Shown here piece after piece: positions 32,474 through 40,887 of a DNA stretch of 64,000 nucleotides. The position numbers and the translations under genes were made by a program. The number at the start of each line of letters is the position of its first letter. Positions within the stretch are counted from its first letter, which is position 1. This DNA is from Gemmatimonadota bacterium (lineage in GTDB: Bacteria; Gemmatimonadota; Gemmatimonadetes; Longimicrobiales; Gaopeijiaceae), in assembly GCA_027623325.1 (NCBI GenBank), contig JAQBXY010000001.1, forward strand, positions 131,511 to 195,510, read 5' to 3'. The notes beneath the pieces are model-generated. The model was not told where the DNA came from. It searched no databases and saw only the letters and a program-made list of their open reading frames with translations.

Positions 32474-33168
32474 CGGGAATCCACGTGGCCGTCATCATGG
32501 ACGGCAATGGGCGCTGGGCCACGGCGCGAAGCCGGCCACGCGAGTGGGGCCACCGACGTGGTGCGGAGGCGGTACGTAGAATCGTCACCGCGGCACCGGA
32601 CCTGGGTATCCGCACGCTCACCCTGTACGCGTTCTCCTCCGACAATTGGCAGCGGCCGGCGACCGAGGTGTCCGTCCTCATGCGACTGTTCAGCCGCTAC
32701 CTGCGCTCCGAGGCAGCGGAACTGAAGGAGAGCGGAGTACGACTCCAGGTGGTCGGCCGCCGTGATCGTCTGGCCCCGGGCCTGGTCCGAGATGTCGAAC
32801 GGGCAGAGAGGGAGACCGTCGGTGGCGAGCGACTCCTGCTTCGGTTAGCGGTCGACTATTCGAGTCGAGACTTGCTCTTGAGGGCAGTTCAGGCGGCGGC
32901 CGGGGCCTCAGATTTGGAGCGGCAGGACATGGCGTCACTTCTGGGTCGAGCCATGCACGGCGAAGGACCTGCTCCGGACGTGGATCTCTTGATCCGTACG
33001 GGTGGGGAGCGACGCTTGAGCGACTTCCTCCTTTGGGAATGCGCCTATGCTGAACTGCTATTCACGCCCGTCATGTGGCCGGACTACTCTGCCGAGCATC
33101 TGGCCGATGCGATCCGAGATTTCCGATCGCGCGATCGACGCTTCGGGAACGTCGCAGCGGCGTCCTAG
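32470..33168 (+). CDS. uppS: Isoprenyl (undecaprenyl) diphosphate synthase
   Basis: A 232-residue cis-prenyltransferase. The hallmark motifs are intact: VAVIMDGNGRWA at the start, LTLYAFSSDNWQRP, and DLLIRTGGERRLSDFLLWECAYAELLFTPVMWPDY, in which the metal/phosphate and isopentenyl-binding residues are conserved. It elongates farnesyl diphosphate to the undecaprenyl carrier used for peptidoglycan and other envelope polymers. The start overlaps the upstream regulator stop (ATGA). It is unusual for uppS to share an operon with a winged-helix regulator rather than with cdsA or rseP. Its last 4 bp overlap the convergent ada gene. Confidence 0.92.
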   Translation: MTGIHVAVIMDGNGRWATARSRPREWGHRRGAEAVRRIVTAAPDLGIRTLTLYAFSSDNWQRPATEVSVLMRLFSRYLRSEAAELKESGVRLQVVGRRDRLAPGLVRDVERAERETVGGERLLLRLAVDYSSRDLLLRAVQAAAGASDLERQDMASLLGRAMHGEGPAPDVDLLIRTGGERRLSDFLLWECAYAELLFTPVMWPDYSAEHLADAIRDFRSRDRRFGNVAAAS

Positions 33169-34223
33169 ATTCCGGCGACTTCCCTTTCGAGGTCGAGGAG
33201 CCGCTGCTTACGCCAGAGGCCTCCACCATAGCCGACCAACTTCCCGTCGGCCCCCACGACCCGATGACAGGGCACGATCACAGCGATCGCATTCATGCCA
33301 TTGGCGCTTCCTACGGCGCGGACCGCAGCCGGTCGGCCAACCGATCGAGCCACGTCCGCGTAACTCCGGGTTTCGCCATAGGGTATCTGACCGAGGGATT
33401 CCCAAACACTGACCTGAAAGTCCGTTCCACACGGCTCGAGAGGAGAGTCGAACGCCCGGAGGCTGCCCGCGAAATAGGCCGCTACCTCCTGCTCGACACC
33501 ACGAACGATGGTATTCGTGTCCGGAACAAAGACTGCTCGCAGTCGAGACCGAATGCGCTTGATCTGGGCGGGGAGCATTCGTCGGTCGACGAACTCCAGA
33601 AGACAGAGAGCATCGTCCGTGGCCCCGACGAGCATGGGGCCAAGAGGAGTCGTGATTCGACTCACACATACAACCGTCGTGTCGTCGAGATGAGTCGGAC
33701 TATCTCCGAAGTACCTTCGGAAGGCCTCCTGGAACCCGGATAGGGAGTCGTATCCCGCCTCGAAAGCTGCACGGCTGACCGATCTTCCAGTCTTAACCTG
33801 TCCGAGCGCGGCGCCCAGACGGCGCGCCCGGTGGAACGCTTGGAAGGTCATTCCGTGGTGGGCCTTGAACCACCGCCGGACGCGCTCGGGACTGAGCCCT
33901 TTCGAGCGAACGTCCTCGTCGGTCCACCGGCGGCTGGGGTCGACCTCAACCTCAGCAAGCAGCGGACGTAGCCACTGCGGGGGAGTTCCACTCGACTCGA
34001 GCGGTCGACACCGCTGACATGGACGGTAGCCCGAGTGCAAAGCATCCCGCGGCGTACTGAAGAAGGAGAGGTTCTCGGGAAGGGCCTTCTTCGCGGGACA
34101 CGTCGGCCGACAAAAGATACCCGTCGTGTGAACTCCGGCGACGAACACCCCGTCGAACGTGACGTCACGCCGAAGAAATGCCTCGACCATGACGATTTCC
34201 GGTGGCAAGTCTCGTGTAATCAT
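33165..34223 (-). CDS. ada: Ada: DNA methylphosphotriester/O6-methylguanine repair and AraC-type regulator
   Basis: A 352-residue bifunctional protein. Residues about 15-75 are the zinc domain with TTGIFCRPTCPAKKALPEN and YRPCQRCRP, carrying the self-methylating Cys. Residues about 90-175 are the AraC helix-turn-helix (SRAAFEAGYDSLSGFQEAFR). Residues about 185-350 are O6-alkylguanine transferase with the active site IAVIVPCHRVVG. It repairs alkylated DNA and, once methylated, activates the adaptive response. All four zinc cysteines are visible. The C-terminal domain is complete. It is convergent with uppS and divergent from the LuxR-type gene. Confidence 0.95.
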   Translation of the reverse strand: MITRDLPPEIVMVEAFLRRDVTFDGVFVAGVHTTGIFCRPTCPAKKALPENLSFFSTPRDALHSGYRPCQRCRPLESSGTPPQWLRPLLAEVEVDPSRRWTDEDVRSKGLSPERVRRWFKAHHGMTFQAFHRARRLGAALGQVKTGRSVSRAAFEAGYDSLSGFQEAFRRYFGDSPTHLDDTTVVCVSRITTPLGPMLVGATDDALCLLEFVDRRMLPAQIKRIRSRLRAVFVPDTNTIVRGVEQEVAAYFAGSLRAFDSPLEPCGTDFQVSVWESLGQIPYGETRSYADVARSVGRPAAVRAVGSANGMNAIAVIVPCHRVVGADGKLVGYGGGLWRKQRLLDLEREVAGI

Positions 34224-34541
34224 GGCCGCAATTTGTCCCGTCGCTAGGCAGCGTTCTACCGAAAAGTACGCACCGAATTCAGCCCGTCTACGTCATTTGA
34301 TGTAGATGCGCCTCGGACGAGGTGATCCAGATTGCGTGGACAACTCGAGACCGTCCGGGAGTACCCTATGCCACCGACACAGTCGCCCGCCGAGCACGTC
34401 CTCCGCCAACTTCGGTCCAATCGCAGTCCGAGCGGGGCGGTCGTGGAAGTAACGAAACCAAAGGCGAACGGTCGCACCTCTCGCATTCTATCCGTAGCTT
34501 TAGGCTCGTCTCGACAGGGAGAGATCATCTCGGTGGGATCG
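34224..34541. other. 318-bp regulatory spacer between ada and the LuxR-type gene
   Basis: No gene is supported here. It holds a near-palindrome at 34287-34306 (TCTACGTCA, TT, TGATGTAGA; one mismatch), which may be an operator. The reading frame of the downstream gene stays open back to 34332 but its residues are low-complexity, so I treat it as leader. Confidence 0.5.
34287..34306. promoter_or_regulatory. Near-perfect inverted repeat, candidate operator
   Basis: Two 9-bp arms, TCTACGTCA and TGATGTAGA, with one mismatch and a TT spacer. The repeat is 236 bp upstream of the LuxR-type ATG and 64 bp upstream of the divergent ada start, so it could serve either gene. Confidence 0.4.
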
Positions 34542-37500
34542 ATGAGTTCAAGAAGCCGCGCCTCGCACACTCCGACCGGCCGGTCCCTTCCGGACCCCTT
34601 GCCGCTGGTCGGGAGGGCACAAGAGCTTGGATTCCTCGAGGCTCTGATGGAAGACGGACGGGGCGGTCCTTCCGTCGTCTTCGTTCGCGGTGAAGGAGGG
34701 ACGGGGAAGACTCGCCTGGTAACGGAATTCGCCGAGAGAGCGCTCCGACGCAACTGGGAGGTTGCGAAGGGGAAGGCCTATCCGGTCGAGGCCGGTACGC
34801 CCTACGCGGTCTTCGCAGACGCGTGGCTCCCAGTCTTGAAGAGTTTGGACCCGAACACACTGACCGTTCTCAGTCGCGGGGGTGAAGCAGAGCTGCGGTA
34901 TCTCTTCCCAGCCCTCGCGGCGGGAAGGGAAGAACGCAGTGAGTCGGGGTCGGATCCTCAGGAGTTCCGCACCCGACTGATGTGGAACTTCGCCGAGTTC
35001 GTGAAACGGTACGCAGTGAGAGCGCCGCTGCTGTTGATCCTTGAGGACCTGCAATGGGCGGATGAGTCATCGCTTCGACTCATACATTTCCTCGCTCGTC
35101 AGGTCCGTGATCACCCGGTGCTCATTGTGTGCACGTACAACGACCAGGAGCGAGACCGCAATCCTCGTCTCGTGTCGACTGAACGCTCGCTCGAAGCCGA
35201 GGGGGTGAGCGAGGTAGTCGAACTCAAGCCCCTGTCTCTCGACGTCGTCACGGAACTCGTCTGTGTCAGCTTCGGGGTAGACGCTCGTGTCGTGCGAGAG
35301 TTCGCGGCGATTCTCTACGGGTGGACCCGTGGAAACGCGTTCTTCGTCGGGGAGATCATCAAATCGCAGGTGTCCTCCGGCCGCCTCCGTAACGAGAACG
35401 GTGTGTGGATGGGGTGGGAGGCCAGGGAGTTCGGAATGCCGGGCTCTATTCGCGACGCGATCATGGGACTGGCCCACGGCTTCACCCCCGCAGCTCACAC
35501 CGTGGCCGAACTCACTGCGATCGTCGGAGCGCGAGCTGGGTACGGACTCGTTGAGTCGATCTGTGGCCTGGAGCCGATCGAGGTGGTATCTGCGCTTGAA
35601 GAGTTGTGTGCTCACGGCATTCTCGAGGAGCACTCAGACGGCGGTGAGATCGTATACGACTTCAGACACCCACTCGTTCGACAGACTCTCTACGACGAGT
35701 TCGGCCTACAACGCGCTCGGGTTCTGCATGGGGTCGTCGCGGAGGCAATGGAGCAGTATTACGGCGCCAAAGCGGATGATCACGCCGATGAACTGGCTTT
35801 CCACTTCGCCCGCACGGATGGTGGCAGGCTTCGAGCGAAGGCGGCGCGATACCTCGGGGCAGCGGGACGACGAGCACTCGAACGTCGAGCCGATCGGGAG
35901 GCGATCAACTATCTGGAAGCGGCCCTGGCAAGGCTGGATAGCACCGATCCACAGGTCGTCGAGTTCTTGCCGCTGCTCGCCCGGGCAAATACTCACCTAG
36001 GCCAGTTCGACGCCGCCGATCAACTTTGGACCTCGGCACTTGAACACGTGGGCCCCGAACGTCCGGAATATGTAACGATTCGTCGCGCCCTGGGCATGAC
36101 GAACATCTGGCGAGGGCGCCACGAGGAGGCCAGCCGTCATTTCACCGCGGGCCTGGCAGCTCCGGCGGCCGCAGCCCACCCGAACGAGAAGGTCCGGATG
36201 CTCGTGGCTCGGGCGCACGGGCTGCACGAAATCGGCAGGGGCACCGAGGCACTCGATACCCTGGCTGAAGCGCTTCCCCTCGCAGAGAAGATTGGTGACC
36301 CGAGACTGCTCGCCCGTGTCCATCGGGCGCTGGTTCTCCTCCATATCTGGGTCGGGCCACCTGAGAAGGCGATCGAGCACGGCGCACGCGCGATCGAATT
36401 GGCCCAACAGGTCGGGGACCTATCGATCGAGTTCTGGGCGCGCTGGGGGCTCGCAGTGCTCCAAGGGATGAGGGGCGACACCGCCGGCATGGCGAGATCG
36501 ATCGATGAAGTCAATTCGATTGCTGATAGACTCCGCTCTCCGGTCTTGAGACTCTGGACGGCGGATATGTCCGTCGAGCTTGCGTTCGCCCAGGGTGACT
36601 GGGATACGGGCATCGCGCTGGGTCACGAGGCGATCAACCTCGCCCGCTCGCTGAGCCAACGCACACTGCTTCCACGGCTCCTCGTTTGGGTCTCCCAGTT
36701 CCACGTTGCGCGGGATGAGTTGGATCAGGCGGAAGCACTCGTAAATGAGGCCTTGCAGGTGTCGGGGCTCGCCAACGAGGTCGGTGCGATCGACGTGCAT
36801 CAGGTAGTGCCGACCTACATCGGGCTCGCCCACTATCTCGTCGCGCTGGGCGACTACGAAGATGCGATCGATGCAGCCGAGAAAGGTTTGCAGATCGCCG
36901 AAGGAACAGGGTATACGCTGTGGGCGATCCATCAGTTGCTTCCGATCCTGGCAGAGGCCTGTCTCTGGTCTGGACACATAGAGCGGGCCGAGCTGGTGGG
37001 TCGGCGTATGCGAGCGCATGCCGAGCGGATCGACCACAAGATCGGTCGGGCCTGGGCCGACGCCTGTGATTCTCTCGTTCAGTGGAAACGCGGAGACCCT
37101 GCAGGAGCGGTCGATCTCATGAAGGCCTCCGCGGACGACCTGGAGGCGATTCCGATGATTTGGTCGGCGACCCGGCTGCGGAGGCAGCTTGCCGGTCGAC
37201 TCTTCGACATCGGCCGCCGCGACGAGGCACACGCGGAACTGGACCGTGTCCATGAGGTGTGCGTTCGACTTCAGGCTCGCCTCGAATTGGAGAAGACGCG
37301 GCAGATGTACCGCGAGATGGGCCTCCGTCCTCCTGTGATTCCCGATCGAGACGGGCCGCTCGGACTCACGGCTTCCGAGGTCAAGGTGGCCAGATTGGTC
37401 GCCGAAGGACTCAGCAACAAGGCGATCGCGGCCGAGCTACGGTGTGCGACCAGGACCATCAGCACACACCTCTCGAATATCTACAAGAAGCTCGAGACGG

Positions 37501-37562
37501 GCGGCCCGGGCGCGCGGGTCAGGTTGGGGAATCTGATCCGCGAGGCTGGTGCGACGGACTGA
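34542..37562 (+). CDS. LAL-type LuxR-family regulator with AAA ATPase
   Basis: A 1006-residue regulator. Residues about 20-300 form a STAND ATPase with Walker A RGEGGTGKTRLV (about 49-60) and Walker B LLLILEDLQWADE. The middle 600 residues are TPR-like repeats. The C-terminal 65 residues are a LuxR/GerE helix-turn-helix (LTASEVKVARLVAEGLSNKAIA, then TRTISTHLSNIYKKL). It would sense a small molecule or protein and activate transcription. ATG 34542 is preferred because it sits 4 bp after GGTGGGA; ATG 34368 is also in frame. Its 3' end overlaps convergent modC by 44 bp. It resembles the SARP-type regulator at 17396 but has a different DNA-binding domain. Confidence 0.85.
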   Translation: MSSRSRASHTPTGRSLPDPLPLVGRAQELGFLEALMEDGRGGPSVVFVRGEGGTGKTRLVTEFAERALRRNWEVAKGKAYPVEAGTPYAVFADAWLPVLKSLDPNTLTVLSRGGEAELRYLFPALAAGREERSESGSDPQEFRTRLMWNFAEFVKRYAVRAPLLLILEDLQWADESSLRLIHFLARQVRDHPVLIVCTYNDQERDRNPRLVSTERSLEAEGVSEVVELKPLSLDVVTELVCVSFGVDARVVREFAAILYGWTRGNAFFVGEIIKSQVSSGRLRNENGVWMGWEAREFGMPGSIRDAIMGLAHGFTPAAHTVAELTAIVGARAGYGLVESICGLEPIEVVSALEELCAHGILEEHSDGGEIVYDFRHPLVRQTLYDEFGLQRARVLHGVVAEAMEQYYGAKADDHADELAFHFARTDGGRLRAKAARYLGAAGRRALERRADREAINYLEAALARLDSTDPQVVEFLPLLARANTHLGQFDAADQLWTSALEHVGPERPEYVTIRRALGMTNIWRGRHEEASRHFTAGLAAPAAAAHPNEKVRMLVARAHGLHEIGRGTEALDTLAEALPLAEKIGDPRLLARVHRALVLLHIWVGPPEKAIEHGARAIELAQQVGDLSIEFWARWGLAVLQGMRGDTAGMARSIDEVNSIADRLRSPVLRLWTADMSVELAFAQGDWDTGIALGHEAINLARSLSQRTLLPRLLVWVSQFHVARDELDQAEALVNEALQVSGLANEVGAIDVHQVVPTYIGLAHYLVALGDYEDAIDAAEKGLQIAEGTGYTLWAIHQLLPILAEACLWSGHIERAELVGRRMRAHAERIDHKIGRAWADACDSLVQWKRGDPAGAVDLMKASADDLEAIPMIWSATRLRRQLAGRLFDIGRRDEAHAELDRVHEVCVRLQARLELEKTRQMYREMGLRPPVIPDRDGPLGLTASEVKVARLVAEGLSNKAIAAELRCATRTISTHLSNIYKKLETGGPGARVRLGNLIREAGATD

Positions 37563-38205
37563 GCTCCAAGACGCCTTCTACGAGGTGCCAGCGTTCATCG
37601 GCCAAATTTTCGGTGTCCTCCTCGTCGTGGCTGACCAGAACGAGCGGAACCTCATGCTCGGTCGACCACGAGCGCACCTCACGCGCGAGTTTGACTCGGA
37701 GAGGGCGGTCCAGGGCCGAGAACGGTTCGTCGAGAAGAAGAAGGCGAGGTGCGGATAGGAGCGCTCTTCCGAGCGCAACCCTCTGACGCTCCCCGCCGGA
37801 GAGCCGTCGCGGACGGCGATCGAGAAGGACTTCGACTTCAAGGCGAGCAGCTACCTCACGTACCCGATCGAGAGGAGAGCCTGAATAGGCGAGGTTCTCC
37901 AGCACAGTCAGGTGGGGGAATAGCGACGGCTCCTGTGGTACCCACCCGACCTTCCTCTCCCAAGGAGGGAGCGAGATCCCAGCCTCCGAGTCCAGCCAAA
38001 CCTCGGAGTCGACGACGAGCCGCCCGAGCGCGCGCCGTTCGACCCCGGCGAGCACACGCAGCAGGGTACTCTTTCCGGCTCCGGACGGCCCTACGATCCC
38101 TACCCTACTACTTCCGGTCCGAAGCGTGAGGCGAAGGTCGCGTGCCGAAAGAGGCAACGTGACGTCCATGGTCCAGCCCCCGAATCTGTCACCGACCACG
38201 ATCAT
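37519..38205 (-). CDS. ABC transporter ATP-binding protein, probably molybdate (ModC-like)
   Basis: A 228-residue ABC ATPase. Walker A is GIVGPSGAGKSTLLRVLAG; the Q-loop region is WVPQEPSLFPHLTV; the signature is RRLSGGERQRVALGRAL; Walker B is LLLLDEPFSALD; the H-loop is VLVSHDEED. It ends without the C-terminal Mop/TOBE domain of full-length ModC, so it is a short form. It lies directly after the fused ModA-ModB gene with a 17-bp overlap. The choice of molybdate over tungstate or sulfate rests on that neighbour. ATG 38205 is used because MIVVGDRF extends the first strand. Confidence 0.85.
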   Translation of the reverse strand: MIVVGDRFGGWTMDVTLPLSARDLRLTLRTGSSRVGIVGPSGAGKSTLLRVLAGVERRALGRLVVDSEVWLDSEAGISLPPWERKVGWVPQEPSLFPHLTVLENLAYSGSPLDRVREVAARLEVEVLLDRRPRRLSGGERQRVALGRALLSAPRLLLLDEPFSALDRPLRVKLAREVRSWSTEHEVPLVLVSHDEEDTENLADERWHLVEGVLELSPSHQPRGSDSPT

Positions 38206-39700
38206 CCTCCATCCGACGTCGTTGTCGACGAGACAGCATTTCGAAGCCCAGGAGCGCACCCAGTGACAGGGCCACGCTAGCTCCTACGAGTACCCACGTC
38301 GTCTCACGGCCCGACGGGGACTCGAGAAGCGTATATACGGCCAGGGCGATCGTCCGCGTGCTGCCCTCAATGTTTCCTGCCACCACGACCGTGGCACCGA
38401 ATTCACCGAGGGCGCGCGCGAACGCGAGGATCGCACCAGCAGCGACCCCTGGGAGGGCCAGCGGCAGCGAAATCCTGAAGAAGGTTTGCCGCGGCGGAAC
38501 GCCGAGAGTCCAGGAAAGCTCCTCATACAGGGGATCGACTGCCTCGAAGGCGCCGCGAGCGGAGAGGACGTACAAGGGAAGTCCGACGATGAGCGCTGCG
38601 ATCGTGGCGCCGAGGATCGTGAACGGGACAGGGAGGCCGAGTGAGGAGAGAACCCTGCCCAACGGGGCTTGGGTGCCCAGGACACTCAGGAGCAGAAAAC
38701 CAGTGACCACGGGAGGCATCACCAGCGGAGCAAGCACCGCCGTTGATACCAGCGCTTTGCCTCGAAAGTCACGTCGCGCCAGCAGCCAACCGAGCCCTAC
38801 GGCCGGTACCAGCCCGATCAACGTGGCCGCAAAGGCGATCAGCAAGGAAAGGCGAACTGCAGACCCCACGGAGGGGAGGGTGGCCTCGGGCACCTCGGCA
38901 CGAGCCGACATAGTCTGGAGGGTCGGGGCGGCGGGCAGCGAGAAGCGCGCCGCAAGGAACAGACGGGCGGCCTCCGACCCGGTCATGAAGTTCACAAACG
39001 CGCGAGCCGCTTCCGCATCGGGCGAGGCTGCGAGCGGAACCGCCCAGTAGTCGATAGGCGGATGGGTGTCTTCGTCGAAGGCAAAGGCGACCGTGACCGC
39101 CGGCTCCGCGACCGCATCGGTCCTGTAGACTACTCCCACCGGCACTTCTCCCCTGGCCACCCACTCCAGGACGCTCCTCACGGACCCGCCTGAAATGACC
39201 CGGTCGCGAAGGTTGTCCCATACCCCCGAACTGGCCAGCGCCGCCCGAGCGTAGCGACCTGCTGGAACGTTCTCTCCGGCTAATGCCACACGCCCGAAAC
39301 GTTCGAGGTCGCCTGCCTGAGACGGACCCGTTGAGCCTCGGGGAACCACCACAACCAACTCGTTCTTCGCGACCGCGCGCGCCGCGCCGCGTGTGGCGGC
39401 ACGGTCTTCGAGCCAGTGGACCCACTGCGCGTCCGCAGATACAAAGACATCCGCCTGCGCCCCTGCTACGGCCTGCGGTGCGAGGCGCGACGTGGCATCG
39501 AACGAGAAGCGCACCGGCCGCCCCCCCTGACCCTCCCAGGCCGATGCGATCGCAGGCAGAACATCTGACAGGCTCGACGCAGCCAGCACCAGCAACTCGC
39601 GGGACTCGGAAGCGGGCGGGGCCTGCGCGGTGAGAGAAGCACCAGGCCCCAACACCAAGCCCATCAGGAGCATGAGCGGGCCCAGACCAAGGGCCGGCAT
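38189..39700 (-). CDS. Fused molybdate-binding protein and permease (ModA-ModB)
   Basis: A 503-residue membrane protein. A signal/anchor (LGLGPLMLLMGLVLG) precedes a ModA-type binding domain (about residues 33-255): LLVLAASSLSDVLPAIA, VFVSADAQWV and the oxyanion-contact region SGGSVRSVLEWV, then VGVVYRTDA. After a short link, residues about 268-490 are a ModB permease with five or six helices and the cytoplasmic EAA loop (EELSWTLGVPPRQTFFRISLP). In most bacteria these are two genes. The fusion would tether one binding domain to each permease subunit. The ATPase gene follows with an overlap. Confidence 0.88.
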   Translation of the reverse strand: MPALGLGPLMLLMGLVLGPGASLTAQAPPASESRELLVLAASSLSDVLPAIASAWEGQGGRPVRFSFDATSRLAPQAVAGAQADVFVSADAQWVHWLEDRAATRGAARAVAKNELVVVVPRGSTGPSQAGDLERFGRVALAGENVPAGRYARAALASSGVWDNLRDRVISGGSVRSVLEWVARGEVPVGVVYRTDAVAEPAVTVAFAFDEDTHPPIDYWAVPLAASPDAEAARAFVNFMTGSEAARLFLAARFSLPAAPTLQTMSARAEVPEATLPSVGSAVRLSLLIAFAATLIGLVPAVGLGWLLARRDFRGKALVSTAVLAPLVMPPVVTGFLLLSVLGTQAPLGRVLSSLGLPVPFTILGATIAALIVGLPLYVLSARGAFEAVDPLYEELSWTLGVPPRQTFFRISLPLALPGVAAGAILAFARALGEFGATVVVAGNIEGSTRTIALAVYTLLESPSGRETTWVLVGASVALSLGALLGFEMLSRRQRRRMEDDRGR

Positions 39701-39808
39701 GGTACCCCGTGAGCGGGTCAGAAGACGAGTTGGGCGAGTGTGGACACGGCCGGCAGGTTACCGAACCGGCGGTTGGCTGACAACGACCCGCAGGCCATCT
39801 TCCCTCGC

Positions 39809-40234
39809 ATGACCCCAGCCCCGCCAGGTAGTGCTGTTGTGGAGACGCCGATCGGCGTGCGCATGCCGGAGCTTGACTCGTTCGGGCACGTCAATCACGC
39901 AGTGTTTCTCAACTACCTCGAACACGCCCGATTTGATGCGCTCCGACAGGCGGGGTTCTCCTGGGAGGTCCTGGCGGATCGGAACTGGGCGATCTTCGTC
40001 GTGCGCGTCGAGATCGACTATCTGAGCGAGGCCCGACGAGAGGACGAGCTGATCGTTCGCACTTGGGCCGACTCATTTCGACGAACCAGCATGATCTTCG
40101 CTCAGGAGATCGTGCGCGCCGACAACCCCGCCGTCGCGGTCGCTAAGGCACGGGTCACTGCTGTCTGGATAGGGCCAGACCGGAAGCCGATGCGAGCGCC
40201 AGACGAAATCAGGAAGCGTCTCGCCGACGCATGA
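39809..40234 (+). CDS. Acyl-CoA thioesterase, 4-hydroxybenzoyl-CoA thioesterase family
   Basis: A 141-residue hot-dog-fold enzyme. The catalytic motif is DSFGHVNHAVFLNYLEHARFDAL (D-x-x-G-H-V-N), followed by NWAIFVVRVEIDYLSEARRED, a strand-rich core. It hydrolyses acyl-CoA thioesters, probably of short or aromatic acyl groups; the substrate cannot be told. ATG 39809 was chosen because upstream in-frame residues are not conserved-looking. It precedes pyrE by 79 bp, in the same direction. It is divergent from the ModA-ModB gene. Confidence 0.9.
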   Translation: MTPAPPGSAVVETPIGVRMPELDSFGHVNHAVFLNYLEHARFDALRQAGFSWEVLADRNWAIFVVRVEIDYLSEARREDELIVRTWADSFRRTSMIFAQEIVRADNPAVAVAKARVTAVWIGPDRKPMRAPDEIRKRLADA

Positions 40235-40313
40235 CGTCGCGGTTGATGTGGATACCTTCCGGTTAAGTTGTGTACTCGGACCGACCATACTTCGAAATCG
40301 CTCGGACGCACTC

Positions 40314-40877
40314 ATGAATCATCGCGAACGTCTCAAGGCCCTTCTGGTGGAACGCTCGCTCCGGCTCGGTGACTTCACCTTGGCGAGCGGCGCCAAGTCG
40401 GATTACTACATCGACGCGAGACTGACGACGATGAGCGCAGAGGGACAGGTGCTGGTCGGGCACGTCGGCTATGCCGCGATCATGGAGAGTGGCCTCCGTC
40501 CCACTCACGTCGGGGGGCTCACCATGGGCGCGGATCCGGTCGCATACGCAATCGCTCACCGCAGTTTCCTGGAGGGCGCTCCGATCAACGCATTCTCGGT
40601 TCGGAAGCGCGCGAAAGAGCACGGGACCGGTCAACGCATTGAAGGCGGGCTGACCCGAGTCGACCGAGTAGTGATGGTGGAAGACACGATGTCGACCGGT
40701 CACAGCACCCTACAGGCTGTCGAGGCCGTGCGAACGCACGGAGCCTCGATCGTGGGTGTACTGACCCTAGTGAACCGGTCGGAAAGCGCCGCGGCGTTCT
40801 ATGAGCAACAGGGACTTCCGCTCATCTCGGTCTTTACGGGGACCGAACTGTTAGAGGCCGCGAAGGGCGACGTGTAG
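40314..40877 (+). CDS. pyrE: Orotate phosphoribosyltransferase
   Basis: A 187-residue enzyme of pyrimidine synthesis that joins orotate to PRPP. The N-terminal LGDFTLASGAKSDYYIDAR is the orotate-binding region, HVGGLTMGADPVAYAIA is the hood region, and VVMVEDTMSTGHSTLQAV is the PRPP-binding motif, with STG in place of the more common TTG. FSVRKRAKEHGTGQRIEGG supplies the catalytic Lys loop. The start at ATG 40314 fits the usual family length. It is convergent with dnaN. Confidence 0.93.
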   Translation: MNHRERLKALLVERSLRLGDFTLASGAKSDYYIDARLTTMSAEGQVLVGHVGYAAIMESGLRPTHVGGLTMGADPVAYAIAHRSFLEGAPINAFSVRKRAKEHGTGQRIEGGLTRVDRVVMVEDTMSTGHSTLQAVEAVRTHGASIVGVLTLVNRSESAAAFYEQQGLPLISVFTGTELLEAAKGDV

Positions 40878-40887
40878 TCCGGCCACT

